DNA of 64,000 bases from Sphingobium abikonense NBRC 16140 (lineage in GTDB: Bacteria; Pseudomonadota; Alphaproteobacteria; Sphingomonadales; Sphingomonadaceae), in NCBI RefSeq assembly GCF_001598335.1, contig NZ_BCYT01000006.1, positions 62,001 through 126,000 of the forward strand. The letters run 5' to 3'. Under the pieces are notes generated by a model. It made no database searches and was not told the DNA's origin. It saw only the letters and a list, made by a program, of their open reading frames with translations. Positions 45,972 through 54,099 of the stretch are shown one piece after another (position 1 is the stretch's first letter; each line of letters starts with the position of its first letter). The translations under genes were made by a program, and so were the position numbers.

Positions 45972-46909
45972 ACAAGGTTTCCGTCATCACATTGGCGCGC
46001 GGGCGGGGCGATCATCTCGTCAACGTCGTTCATGGCCTTAACCGCCAGTCGATGCTGCCGGCCGAACTCATTATCGCGGTGATGCAGGACGACCCCTATT
46101 CTTTGCCCGACACTCCGTTCCCGGTTTGCCAGATCCATGTCGCGGGCGATGATCTGCCCCTGGCAGCGGCGCGTAACGCCGCCGCCGCCATCGCGACCGG
46201 GGACATACTGATATTCCTGGACATCGACTGCATTCCGTCCCCCAGCCTGATTGCAGACTATGCCGCCCATGCCGACGGGTTCGATGGCCTCCTCATGGGG
46301 GAAGTGTTGTATCTGCCGCACCAGGCCACACAAGGCGACTGGTCGTGCGAGGGATTTGAAGGGGTCGCGGAGAAGCATTCCGACCGGCGTGGTCCCCCCG
46401 CCCATGGCATAGAAATTTGCGCGGATTATCGCTGTTTCTGGTCGCTGAATTTCGCGATGCGGGCGCAGACATTCCGGCGTTCGGGCGGCTTTGACGAACG
46501 CTATGTCGGATATGGCGGCGAAGATACGGATTATGGAAAGACGCTCAGCACGGCAGGCATCGGGATCGCCTGGGCCAAGGGCGCACGAGCCTATCATCAA
46601 TATCACCCGCACCATATGCCGCCGGTCCATCATGTCGAAAGCGTCGTGCGCAATGCACAGCTGTTTGAGGCAAAATGGGGTTATCGGACTATGGGGCATT
46701 GGCTGCACGCCTTTCGCCTGATGGGGCTGATCGACGATGCGCCAGGCGTGCCAATTCGCCTGTTGCGCGCGCCCGATCAGGACGACCTGGCGCTCACTGG
46801 TCAGCAGAGCCATCAACCCTATGCAAACACCGCCACGGTTTTGCGCTTGCTGGAGGCCCGGCAGAGGCAGGGTGCCGCTATGATGTCAATCGCTGTCGCC
46901 GCCGCATGA
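45968..46909 (+). CDS. Glycosyltransferase family 2 with galactosyltransferase-like C-terminus
   Basis: A 313-residue GT-A transferase. Residues 1-110 carry the nucleotide-sugar fold with ARNAAAAIATGDILIFLDIDC, where the DID triad should bind the metal and UDP-sugar. The region GGFDERYVGYGGEDTDYGKTL (about 176-196) matches the C-terminal galactosyltransferase domain that selects donor and acceptor. The true start is ATG 45968, inside an ATGA overlap with the previous gene; the open frame extends back to 45794 within that gene. Third gene of the operon. The sugar is not known. Confidence 0.85.
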   Translation: MNKVSVITLARGRGDHLVNVVHGLNRQSMLPAELIIAVMQDDPYSLPDTPFPVCQIHVAGDDLPLAAARNAAAAIATGDILIFLDIDCIPSPSLIADYAAHADGFDGLLMGEVLYLPHQATQGDWSCEGFEGVAEKHSDRRGPPAHGIEICADYRCFWSLNFAMRAQTFRRSGGFDERYVGYGGEDTDYGKTLSTAGIGIAWAKGARAYHQYHPHHMPPVHHVESVVRNAQLFEAKWGYRTMGHWLHAFRLMGLIDDAPGVPIRLLRAPDQDDLALTGQQSHQPYANTATVLRLLEARQRQGAAMMSIAVAAA

Positions 46910-47979
46910 GGATCGCCATTCTGGCGCATGTGCGCCAGCGCATCCGTCAGCCCTTTGCCGGCGGCATGGAAGCGCATGCCTGGCAACTGGCCGCCGGCCT
47001 CAGTCGGCGGGGGCATGATGTCACCCTTTTTGCTTCTGGTGACAGTGACCCCGCCTTCACCATCGATCCGGTGGTGGATGTGCATTATGAACAGGTCTTC
47101 CCTTGGGCCGAGCATCGCGGATCGGCACCGCTCATCAACCATCTCGATGCCGCTTATGCATCAGCCTGCGAACGTATCGCCGACGGCGCTTTTGATGTCG
47201 TGCACAATAACAGCCTGCATCGTTTTCCCCTGGAGCGGCGCTGGACGAACCGCACTCCTACGCTCACGTCCCTCCATGTGCCGCCTTATGACGCCCTACA
47301 CGTATTCGTGTGGCAAAGCCCATCATCACGCCATCGGCTGACTGTCACGTCGGCCAAGCAGCTCAAGGCATGGTGGCCGCACAATCCTCCACCCGAAGTG
47401 TCGATACTGCATAATGGCATAGATGTCGGGCAGTGGCGTTTTGGCGAGAAGGGGAACGGGACCGCGATCTGGAGCGGCCGGATCACGCCGAACAAGGGGA
47501 CCCACTTGGCGGCGATGGCCGCACGGAAGGCGGGAATGCCCCTCATCATTTACGGCGCGATTGAGGACCCTGATTATTGGGCGGCGGAGGTAGCGCCGTT
47601 GCTTGGACCCGACATTCGCTATGGCGGTCATCTGAATATGCGGCAGTTGGCCGAAGAGATGGCGAGAGCATCGATTTTCGTTTTCACGCCGTGCTGGGAC
47701 GAGCCATTCGGTCTGGTTGCGGCCGAAGCCATGGCCTGCGGGCTTCCGGTAGCCGCCTTCGACATGGGGGCGGCGAGCGAGGTCATCGGACACGCGGGCG
47801 TTCTGGCGCAGCCACAGGACGTCGACGGATTGGCCACTGCAATGCGTGACGCGTGCCTGATCAACCGGACCGCCGCCAGACAGCGTGCCGTCGACATGTT
47901 TTCGCAGGATATGTGGCTTGCGCGATGCGAGGACCTGTACGCGCAGCTATGTGGCGCGCCCGTATCCGCAGCCGCATGA
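46906..47979 (+). CDS. Glycosyltransferase family 4
   Basis: A 357-residue GT-B transferase. The N-terminal domain starts RIAILAHVRQRI and has FAGGMEAHAWQLAAGLSRRG, the usual acceptor-side glycine loop. The C-terminal domain has LHNGIDVGQWRF and the E-x7-E motif DEPFGLVAAEAMACGLPV that contacts the nucleotide sugar. The start at ATG 46906 is fixed by an ATGA overlap with the preceding gene. Fourth gene of the operon. It transfers a sugar with retention of configuration, as GT4 enzymes do; the substrates are unknown. Confidence 0.87.
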   Translation: MRIAILAHVRQRIRQPFAGGMEAHAWQLAAGLSRRGHDVTLFASGDSDPAFTIDPVVDVHYEQVFPWAEHRGSAPLINHLDAAYASACERIADGAFDVVHNNSLHRFPLERRWTNRTPTLTSLHVPPYDALHVFVWQSPSSRHRLTVTSAKQLKAWWPHNPPPEVSILHNGIDVGQWRFGEKGNGTAIWSGRITPNKGTHLAAMAARKAGMPLIIYGAIEDPDYWAAEVAPLLGPDIRYGGHLNMRQLAEEMARASIFVFTPCWDEPFGLVAAEAMACGLPVAAFDMGAASEVIGHAGVLAQPQDVDGLATAMRDACLINRTAARQRAVDMFSQDMWLARCEDLYAQLCGAPVSAAA

Positions 47980-48857
47980 ACGCCGCCCTTATATCCGACC
48001 AGCGAGAATGGCTACGGCAAGTCTACGCCCGGCATCTTGGTTACGACAGTCCCTATGCGCTGGTCGACTTCCCCGATCACCCCAATGTCGGCGACAGCGC
48101 CATCTGGCTTGGAGAATTGACTATTCTTCGCGCCATTACGGGCAGGGATCCGGCCTATGTATCGACATGGCATGACTTTAATCGACAGGATTTCCTGCGC
48201 GCCTGCCCCGAGGGGCCGCTGCTGATCCATGGCGGGGGCAATCTGGGGGATCTCTGGTCGCACCACCAAAATTTCCGGGAATCCTTGCTGCTCGACTTTC
48301 GGGATCGGACGATCGTTCAGCTGCCGCAGTCGATATTCTTCCGCGATAGCAGCGCAGCCCTTAGCTTTGCCGCCCTTGCAAAATGCCATCCTGATTTCAC
48401 GCTCTATGTGCGCGATCATGCTAGCTTGCGCTATGCCCGATCGACGCTGGCCTTGCCGGCTCAACTTGCGCCTGATTCCGCCATGATGCTGGACCTGAAA
48501 CGGCAGGCTGTCGCGTCGGAACCCATATTGGCCCTCATGCGCACCGACGCGGAGCGCGTGGAGGGCGCGCCCGATTTGCCAGCGGGCGCGAAGCTGGTGG
48601 ATTGGCTCGAAGATGACGATGGGATGCCCGGCGGCCATGATGCCGCCAGCCGCGAGCGGCAGGCTGTTGCGCGGGTGAACAGAGGTGTTGCGCTTCTATC
48701 TCGGGCGCAGCATCTCCTTACCGATCGCCTTCACGGCCATATCCTCGCACTGCTGCTGGACCTGCCCCATGACATTCGCGACAATTGTTATGGAAAGCTG
48801 AGCGCCTATGTCGCCAGCTGGCAGACAGGTCCAACGCCTGCAAACCGAGCGGTTTGA
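47976..48857 (+). CDS. Polysaccharide pyruvyl transferase family protein
   Basis: A 293-residue protein of the PF04230 family. Typical blocks: FPDHPNVGDSAIWLGE near the start, LLIHGGGNLGDLWSHHQNFR, TIVQLPQSIFF and RAQHLLTDRLHGHILALLL near the C-terminus (the last two bind phosphoenolpyruvate in relatives). Such enzymes add a pyruvate ketal to a sugar in exopolysaccharides or secondary cell-wall polymers. It starts at ATG 47976, overlapping the previous gene as ATGA. Its presence says the operon product is likely an acidic, exported or surface glycan, although not all members have proven activity. Confidence 0.87.
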   Translation: MNAALISDQREWLRQVYARHLGYDSPYALVDFPDHPNVGDSAIWLGELTILRAITGRDPAYVSTWHDFNRQDFLRACPEGPLLIHGGGNLGDLWSHHQNFRESLLLDFRDRTIVQLPQSIFFRDSSAALSFAALAKCHPDFTLYVRDHASLRYARSTLALPAQLAPDSAMMLDLKRQAVASEPILALMRTDAERVEGAPDLPAGAKLVDWLEDDDGMPGGHDAASRERQAVARVNRGVALLSRAQHLLTDRLHGHILALLLDLPHDIRDNCYGKLSAYVASWQTGPTPANRAV

Positions 48858-48861
48858 CGCC

Positions 48862-49767
48862 ATGCCTGACATCAGCCTGCTGGTCTGCACGCGCAATCGC
48901 GCTTCTGCTCTGATCACTCTGCTGCATTCCGTGTCCGTCGCGGTCGGCGAGGCTAGGGGCTTGGATATAGAAATCATCATCGTCGATAACGGATCGACCG
49001 ACGACACGCCTGCCATGCTGGCCCAATGGGCCAATCGTCAGCCATTTCCGGTGCGCCTAGTGGCAGAGCCGCAGCCTGGTCTTGCCCGTGCCCGTAACAG
49101 GGGCCTGCAACATTGTCGTGGCCGCATCATCGCGATGACGGACGACGACTGCATTTTGCACAGCGATTATTTCGCCGCGCTGGCGCGCTGCTTTGCGCGG
49201 CTTGGCGAGGATGTTATCGTCGGGGGGCGCATATTGCTCGGTAATCCAATGGATCTGCCCGTGACGATCAAGGTGGAGGATCATCCGATGATCCTGCGTT
49301 CCGGCACCTTCCCGGGTGGCTTCGTGATGGGGGCCAATCTGGCGTTGACTGCGACCGTCCTTAATCGTGTTGGGCGTTTTGATGATCGCTTCGGTTCGGG
49401 CGCGCCCTTTGAAGCGGCGGAGGATACGGATTATCTGTTCCGGGCCATCGGGCAGGGATGTGACATTCGCTATGATCCGGCCTTTGCTGTCGACCATCAT
49501 CATGGGCGACGATGCCCATCGGAGGAAAAGGCGCTGCTCGCCGCCTATAGTTATGGTGATGGCGCGCTCTACGCCAAATATTGCCTCACCGACTGGCGGA
49601 TATGGCGCGCGGTTGCGGAAGATATCCGCCTATTGCCCCGCGATATTCTGGCGCCGGTCAGGCAACATGCGGGCGTGCGCCATTTTTATGCGTTTCGCTT
49701 GCGCCACAAGCTGCGCGGTTTCCTGGCCTTTGCCAAAAGCCGACTGCGCCGGGTCAGGGCAGGGTAG
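48862..49767 (+). CDS. Glycosyltransferase family 2
   Basis: A 301-residue GT-A transferase. ISLLVCTRNRASAL starts the nucleotide-binding fold; IIIVDNGSTDDTPAML, ARARNRGLQHCRGRIIAMTD and the DDDC metal site (about residues 92-95) follow, then a Trp/Arg-rich C-terminal part with a predicted amphipathic end. The start is ATG 48862, 4 bases after the previous stop, with only a weak ribosome site, so translation is probably coupled. The last gene of the operon; its 3' end overlaps the convergent TolC-type gene by 14 bases. Confidence 0.85.
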   Translation: MPDISLLVCTRNRASALITLLHSVSVAVGEARGLDIEIIIVDNGSTDDTPAMLAQWANRQPFPVRLVAEPQPGLARARNRGLQHCRGRIIAMTDDDCILHSDYFAALARCFARLGEDVIVGGRILLGNPMDLPVTIKVEDHPMILRSGTFPGGFVMGANLALTATVLNRVGRFDDRFGSGAPFEAAEDTDYLFRAIGQGCDIRYDPAFAVDHHHGRRCPSEEKALLAAYSYGDGALYAKYCLTDWRIWRAVAEDIRLLPRDILAPVRQHAGVRHFYAFRLRHKLRGFLAFAKSRLRRVRAG

Positions 49768-51217
49768 GGCCGCTATTGAGGCCCAGCGCATCCACATCCG
49801 CCGTGGCCGCGGCCAATTCCGCGCGGGCCGCCGCGATCCGCGCTCGCGCTTCGATCAGCTTCACCTCGGCGCTGGTCGCGCTTTCTTCACGCTGGTTTAC
49901 CAGAAAGAAATCGCTCGATCCCAGTTCGAACCGGCGTCGCTCTGCACTTGCCAGTCGCTCGGCCAGCGTGCGTTCGCGTTCGGTCGTGTCGACCAACTGA
50001 TTGGCTGTCTCCACCTCGATGCCGAGCGCGGTCACTTCCGCGCGGATCTTCTCCGCAAGGAACCGCTGCTTGACTGACAGCTCATCGATTTTCGCCTGTG
50101 TTTCCGCAAGCTTGCCCTTCGCCTTGCGATTCTGGAGCGGCACCTTGAAGGTTAAACCGACAATGACCTCAAGCGGCGTGCGGCTGGATCCGCCAAGACC
50201 CACCGGTCCCATATCCTTGGCCACCTCGCCATTCAGGTCCAGCCTGGGCTTCATGTCGTTGCGTGCCAGCGCCAGCTTGATCGTCGCCTTGTCGATCTCC
50301 TCCAGCAAGATCGCAAAATCCGGCCGGCCTTCCAGATTGAAGGCGGGGTCAACGCGCAGGTCGCCAAAAGCATCGCCCGCGTCCGGCAAGCGCGCTTCAT
50401 CGACGACAACCGGAAGACCTTGGTCATCGCGATAATAAAGCGACAGCTTCACGGCGGCCGCGCGAAAATCCTGCCGCGCCTCCACCACCAGCGCCTGGCG
50501 CTTGACCAGATTGGCCTCATTCTCGGTCAATAATATATCGGGCTTGGCGCCCAAGTCCACCTGCCGCTGAATGCCTTGCGTGCGGTTTTGCGCCAATGTC
50601 ATCAACGCCTGATAGGCTTTGAGCTTCAATCCGGCGGCAACCCATTTCTGATAGGCTTCGATCGCGCGGGCCTGAACGCCGATGCTGGTCGCTTTTGTTT
50701 CAAACCGCGCAATGTCGATATCATTGGCGGAAAGGCGAAATTCCGATCGACGCGCGTCGATGAGCCGGTCACGCAGCAGCGAATAAAGCGCGCCAACTTT
50801 CACCTCGCCCAGTTTGTTGGTATAGGCCTTGTCCTCGTAAACGGGAAAATCGCCGCGCGACACGCGGTACTGCCCGTAGACATAGCCGCCATTATCGGTC
50901 AGCGGCTGTTCTGCCTTCCCGGCAAATTCGGTCCCGTCATAATAGCCCTCAACGCGGCTGCGTCCGTCCACCGCGAATACGGTGTCGAAGGCGCCCTGCG
51001 CCGTCAGCGCGCGCGCTTCGGCCTGCCGGTTGCGGGCCAAGGCGGCGATGATGTCGGGGGCGGAGCGCGCCGACGATTGCAGCACTTCTTCGAGCGTCAG
51101 TGGGCCAGTGGTCCGTGGCGCTGCGGTCGCCGCACTGCTCATATCCTGAGCCAAAGCCGCAGGGCTAGTGGCTGCAAGCAGCACCGCAATCAGGCCGACG
51201 CTCTGCCCCATCTTCAT
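49754..51217 (-). CDS. TolC-family outer-membrane efflux protein
   Basis: A 487-residue protein with a signal peptide (about residues 1-24, LIAVLLAATSPAALAQ) and two outer-membrane efflux repeats of long coiled helices (about 45-260 and 270-480). It forms the trimeric channel through the outer membrane in type I secretion or efflux. It starts at ATG 51217, in an ATGA overlap with the HlyD gene; the longer frame to 51319 lies inside that gene. Third gene of the ABC-like/HlyD/TolC operon. Confidence 0.9.
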   Translation of the reverse strand: MKMGQSVGLIAVLLAATSPAALAQDMSSAATAAPRTTGPLTLEEVLQSSARSAPDIIAALARNRQAEARALTAQGAFDTVFAVDGRSRVEGYYDGTEFAGKAEQPLTDNGGYVYGQYRVSRGDFPVYEDKAYTNKLGEVKVGALYSLLRDRLIDARRSEFRLSANDIDIARFETKATSIGVQARAIEAYQKWVAAGLKLKAYQALMTLAQNRTQGIQRQVDLGAKPDILLTENEANLVKRQALVVEARQDFRAAAVKLSLYYRDDQGLPVVVDEARLPDAGDAFGDLRVDPAFNLEGRPDFAILLEEIDKATIKLALARNDMKPRLDLNGEVAKDMGPVGLGGSSRTPLEVIVGLTFKVPLQNRKAKGKLAETQAKIDELSVKQRFLAEKIRAEVTALGIEVETANQLVDTTERERTLAERLASAERRRFELGSSDFFLVNQREESATSAEVKLIEARARIAAARAELAAATADVDALGLNSGPTLP

Positions 51218-52278
51218 TTCTTTTTCTTCTCGATCGAGCTTTTCTCGGCCTTTGCCTCCTCCTTCTGCGCGACCTGATCCTGGCCGAAATTGAGGGGGAA
51301 GTCGTTGAGCTGGCGCCACAGTTCATAGCCTACCGTGACGACATCGCCCTGCACCCAGCCCAGCACCTTGCCGCCCTGGCGAACAAAGCGCTGTTCGGGC
51401 CATGGCGTCTTGCCCGGCCGGGGTTCGACAAGGATACGAAACAGTCCGTCGGCGCGGGGCGTCGGATCGACAGAGCGAACCTGCCCGTCATAGATGCCGA
51501 CGGCAAAGGCGGGCCAGCCGCTGAACTGGAAGGCCGGGAAGCCCTCAAACTCCAAGCGGACCGGGCGACCCTGATTGACCAGAGGAATGTCCCGCCCATC
51601 GACATAGAGTTCGACCGCCCGCTCTATTTTTTCCGGTGCGATCATCGCCAGCACAGTGCCCGCTGAAATGAGCGCGCCGCCTGCAGCCGCGTTCAGGTTC
51701 TGAACCCGTCCGTCGCGCGGCGCGGTGACGATCTGGGCGGATTGGCGCTGTTGGCGCACCTCGATCTGCTTCAGCTTGGCCCTTGCTTCGGCCAGCTTGG
51801 CATTGGCTTCGGCGACCTTGATCTGGGTCTGCTCATAGTCCCGCCGCGCCGCCAGCCCTTCGGCAAAAAGCTGGCCTGTGCGCCCGACGTCGATGGACGC
51901 GACCGCGCGTGATTGTTCAATGGCGGCGATCTGCGCTTCCACCTCGGCCTTCTCTGCCGCCAGCCGCTCCAGGAAATTGGGATCGACATCGACCACCTGG
52001 ACGATCGGGTCGCCTGCCTGCACCAGTTGGCCGTCACGGACGAAGAAACGGTCGACCCGCCCGTCGACCAGGGAGGATACCTGGCGTGGCCGGTCATCGG
52101 GGTCGAGCGACGTCACTTGCCCGACGCCCTGCGCGGTTTGTTGCCATGGCACGAACAGGATCGCGACCGCCAGCAGGATGCCCAGCAAAATCAGCCGGGC
52201 AATGACGACGGCTGCACGCGGCGGTTTCAATGCCGCGAGCGAACGGAAATGCGTCAGTTGCGCTGGCTGAATGGTCAT
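51214..52278 (-). CDS. HlyD-family periplasmic adaptor
   Basis: A 354-residue membrane-fusion protein. One transmembrane segment at about residues 22-45 (VVIARLILLGILLAVAILFV) is followed by the biotinyl-lipoyl-like half VDGRVDRFFVRDGQLVQAGD, a coiled-coil hairpin (about 105-185), the return lipoyl half with IVTAPRDGRVQNLNAAAGG, and a beta-barrel domain. The C-terminus is a Lys/Glu-rich tail. It should bridge the inner-membrane ABC-like protein and the TolC partner. Overlaps with both neighbours as ATGA. Confidence 0.9.
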   Translation of the reverse strand: MTIQPAQLTHFRSLAALKPPRAAVVIARLILLGILLAVAILFVPWQQTAQGVGQVTSLDPDDRPRQVSSLVDGRVDRFFVRDGQLVQAGDPIVQVVDVDPNFLERLAAEKAEVEAQIAAIEQSRAVASIDVGRTGQLFAEGLAARRDYEQTQIKVAEANAKLAEARAKLKQIEVRQQRQSAQIVTAPRDGRVQNLNAAAGGALISAGTVLAMIAPEKIERAVELYVDGRDIPLVNQGRPVRLEFEGFPAFQFSGWPAFAVGIYDGQVRSVDPTPRADGLFRILVEPRPGKTPWPEQRFVRQGGKVLGWVQGDVVTVGYELWRQLNDFPLNFGQDQVAQKEEAKAEKSSIEKKKK

Positions 52279-53963
52279 GGCCTCGGCTCCCGCCCGGCCA
52301 GGAAGTCAGACAGCGCGGCCTGATCCGCGAAGCGTTGCTGCGCCTTGGCGCCCAGCCAATAGCAGCAATCCAGATTCATCGCTTCGGGCCGTTCGGTGAA
52401 CAACAGGATGGTGGTTCCGTGTTGGCGCAGCGTCTGCAACGTCGCGCGTAGCGGTTCGGCGGGCATCATGTCGTATAGTTGCGACAGCAGCAGCACCTTG
52501 GGGGCGCTCAGCATCGCCATCGCCAGTTTCAGCTGCATGACCTCAACGATGCTCAAGGGAGAGCCTGAACTGGCCAACTGCGTATCCAGTCCGTCCGGCA
52601 GGCTGGAAATGCGTGCGGCCAAGCCGACCAGCTCCAGCGTGCGCATGATCCGCGATCCTTCCGCAATGCCGCCCGTCGCCAGATGGAGATATTCGCGGAT
52701 CGTCACGTCGACGATCGTCGGCCGATTGAGCACGACGACCGCGGAACGGAGCAGATACATGTCGAAACTGCCCAATTCGCTGCCGCCGATCGACACCAGG
52801 CCCCGGTCCGGGTTGGCATGACGCTTGAGCAGCAGCGCAATCTGGCTTTCGACGCCGGGTTCTGCCACGATGACGGCCTGTTCGCCGCTGCCGATCGCAA
52901 AGTCGAAATGCGATCGATCAAGCACTACGTCGCGAAAGCGGACGGATCCGTCCGGCGGCGCTTGGCCGCTTAATCCCGCCGGTTCCTGGGGAATGGCGAA
53001 AATCTGGGACAATTCTTCTGAACTGGCGACCAGATCGTAGAAGGTGTCGAGATACCACCCAAGTTGCGAAATGCCGTAGAAGACACCCGACAGGATCAAC
53101 TCCGCCGCCACCAGCTGGCCGATCGACAGCTGGCCCGCCAGGATCAGATTGCCGCCCAACGCCAGCAGCGCGGCGGCGGCAAAGGCATAGACCAGGAAAT
53201 AGCCCAGCGCTTGCGCGAAACTGTACCGGAAATAATGACGATGCGCCCGGACATAATTGGCTGTGACTGCTTCCGACCGATCCATCGCGAAGTCGAGATG
53301 CCGTGCCGACTTGTAAAAGCCGTTCGATGCGCCGACGCTTTCGAGCCAATGCGCGGCCTCATGCTTGGCGTGGGACACGCCGACCGCGCCGGTGATCGCG
53401 CCGTGGCGCCAGACCAGCCAGATCAGCAGACACACACCCACCAGGATGATGTTGAACGCCAGGAAAAAGGGGTGATAGAAGCTCGTGACGATCAGACCGA
53501 CGGCACCTTGCAGGATGATCGTGAAGGCACCGATCACCAGGCTCGGCACCGCTTTTTGCACTACGACCATGTCGAAATAGCGATTGAACAGGCTGCCCCG
53601 GCTTTCGTCGGCGAAGAAGGGGTTTTGCGCATGGACAGCGCGCACCGTTACCTCCGCAACGACCCGCGCGAAAATGCGCCGTTCGAACATGGCGAGCAAA
53701 TAGACGCGCAAAGCGCTTAACCCAGCCACCAGCAGCAAGAGCACCAGCAGGACGCCGGACAGGATCCATAGGGGCGCAACCAATGCCGTGCGCGCTACCG
53801 AATTGATCAGCAGCTGGACGGAAATAGGGGTGGCGAGCGACAGGAGCGTGATCGCCAATGTATAGACGATCCCGACATTCACATAGCCCTTGTCAGGCCC
53901 GACTATTTCCGTAAGCCACGCGGCCGCTTGCCGCAGGCCAAGACGCTCCCCAGCCAAATGCAC
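52275..53963 (-). CDS. ABC exporter-like protein with degenerate nucleotide-binding domain
   Basis: A 562-residue inner-membrane protein laid out like a type I secretion ABC transporter: a six-helix membrane domain (about 25-310) and a C-terminal NBD-like domain (340-555). Every ATPase motif is altered. The Walker A place reads AEPGVESQ (367-374), lacking the Lys. The Q loop reads VLNRPTIVD. The signature reads LSIVE (470-474) in place of LSGGQ. Walker B reads LLLSQLYD (491-498), with Ser-Gln where Asp-Glu should be, and the switch His place is Glu524. It cannot be a normal ATPase. It starts at GTG 53963 and heads the HlyD/TolC operon. It may pair with another ABC protein or act as a scaffold. 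Confidence 0.85.
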   Translation of the reverse strand: MHLAGERLGLRQAAAWLTEIVGPDKGYVNVGIVYTLAITLLSLATPISVQLLINSVARTALVAPLWILSGVLLVLLLLVAGLSALRVYLLAMFERRIFARVVAEVTVRAVHAQNPFFADESRGSLFNRYFDMVVVQKAVPSLVIGAFTIILQGAVGLIVTSFYHPFFLAFNIILVGVCLLIWLVWRHGAITGAVGVSHAKHEAAHWLESVGASNGFYKSARHLDFAMDRSEAVTANYVRAHRHYFRYSFAQALGYFLVYAFAAAALLALGGNLILAGQLSIGQLVAAELILSGVFYGISQLGWYLDTFYDLVASSEELSQIFAIPQEPAGLSGQAPPDGSVRFRDVVLDRSHFDFAIGSGEQAVIVAEPGVESQIALLLKRHANPDRGLVSIGGSELGSFDMYLLRSAVVVLNRPTIVDVTIREYLHLATGGIAEGSRIMRTLELVGLAARISSLPDGLDTQLASSGSPLSIVEVMQLKLAMAMLSAPKVLLLSQLYDMMPAEPLRATLQTLRQHGTTILLFTERPEAMNLDCCYWLGAKAQQRFADQAALSDFLAGREPRP

Positions 53964-54099
53964 CCTTTCGAAAATCCTTGGCGGCAGGTCTTAAACTGAC
54001 AAATGATCCGCGCAAGGTCCAACGCTGCGCTGCAACATAATCTAACAAAATCGAAATGCGAATTTGGGCGAAACACTATCTCAGCTACGCACTGGCGTT

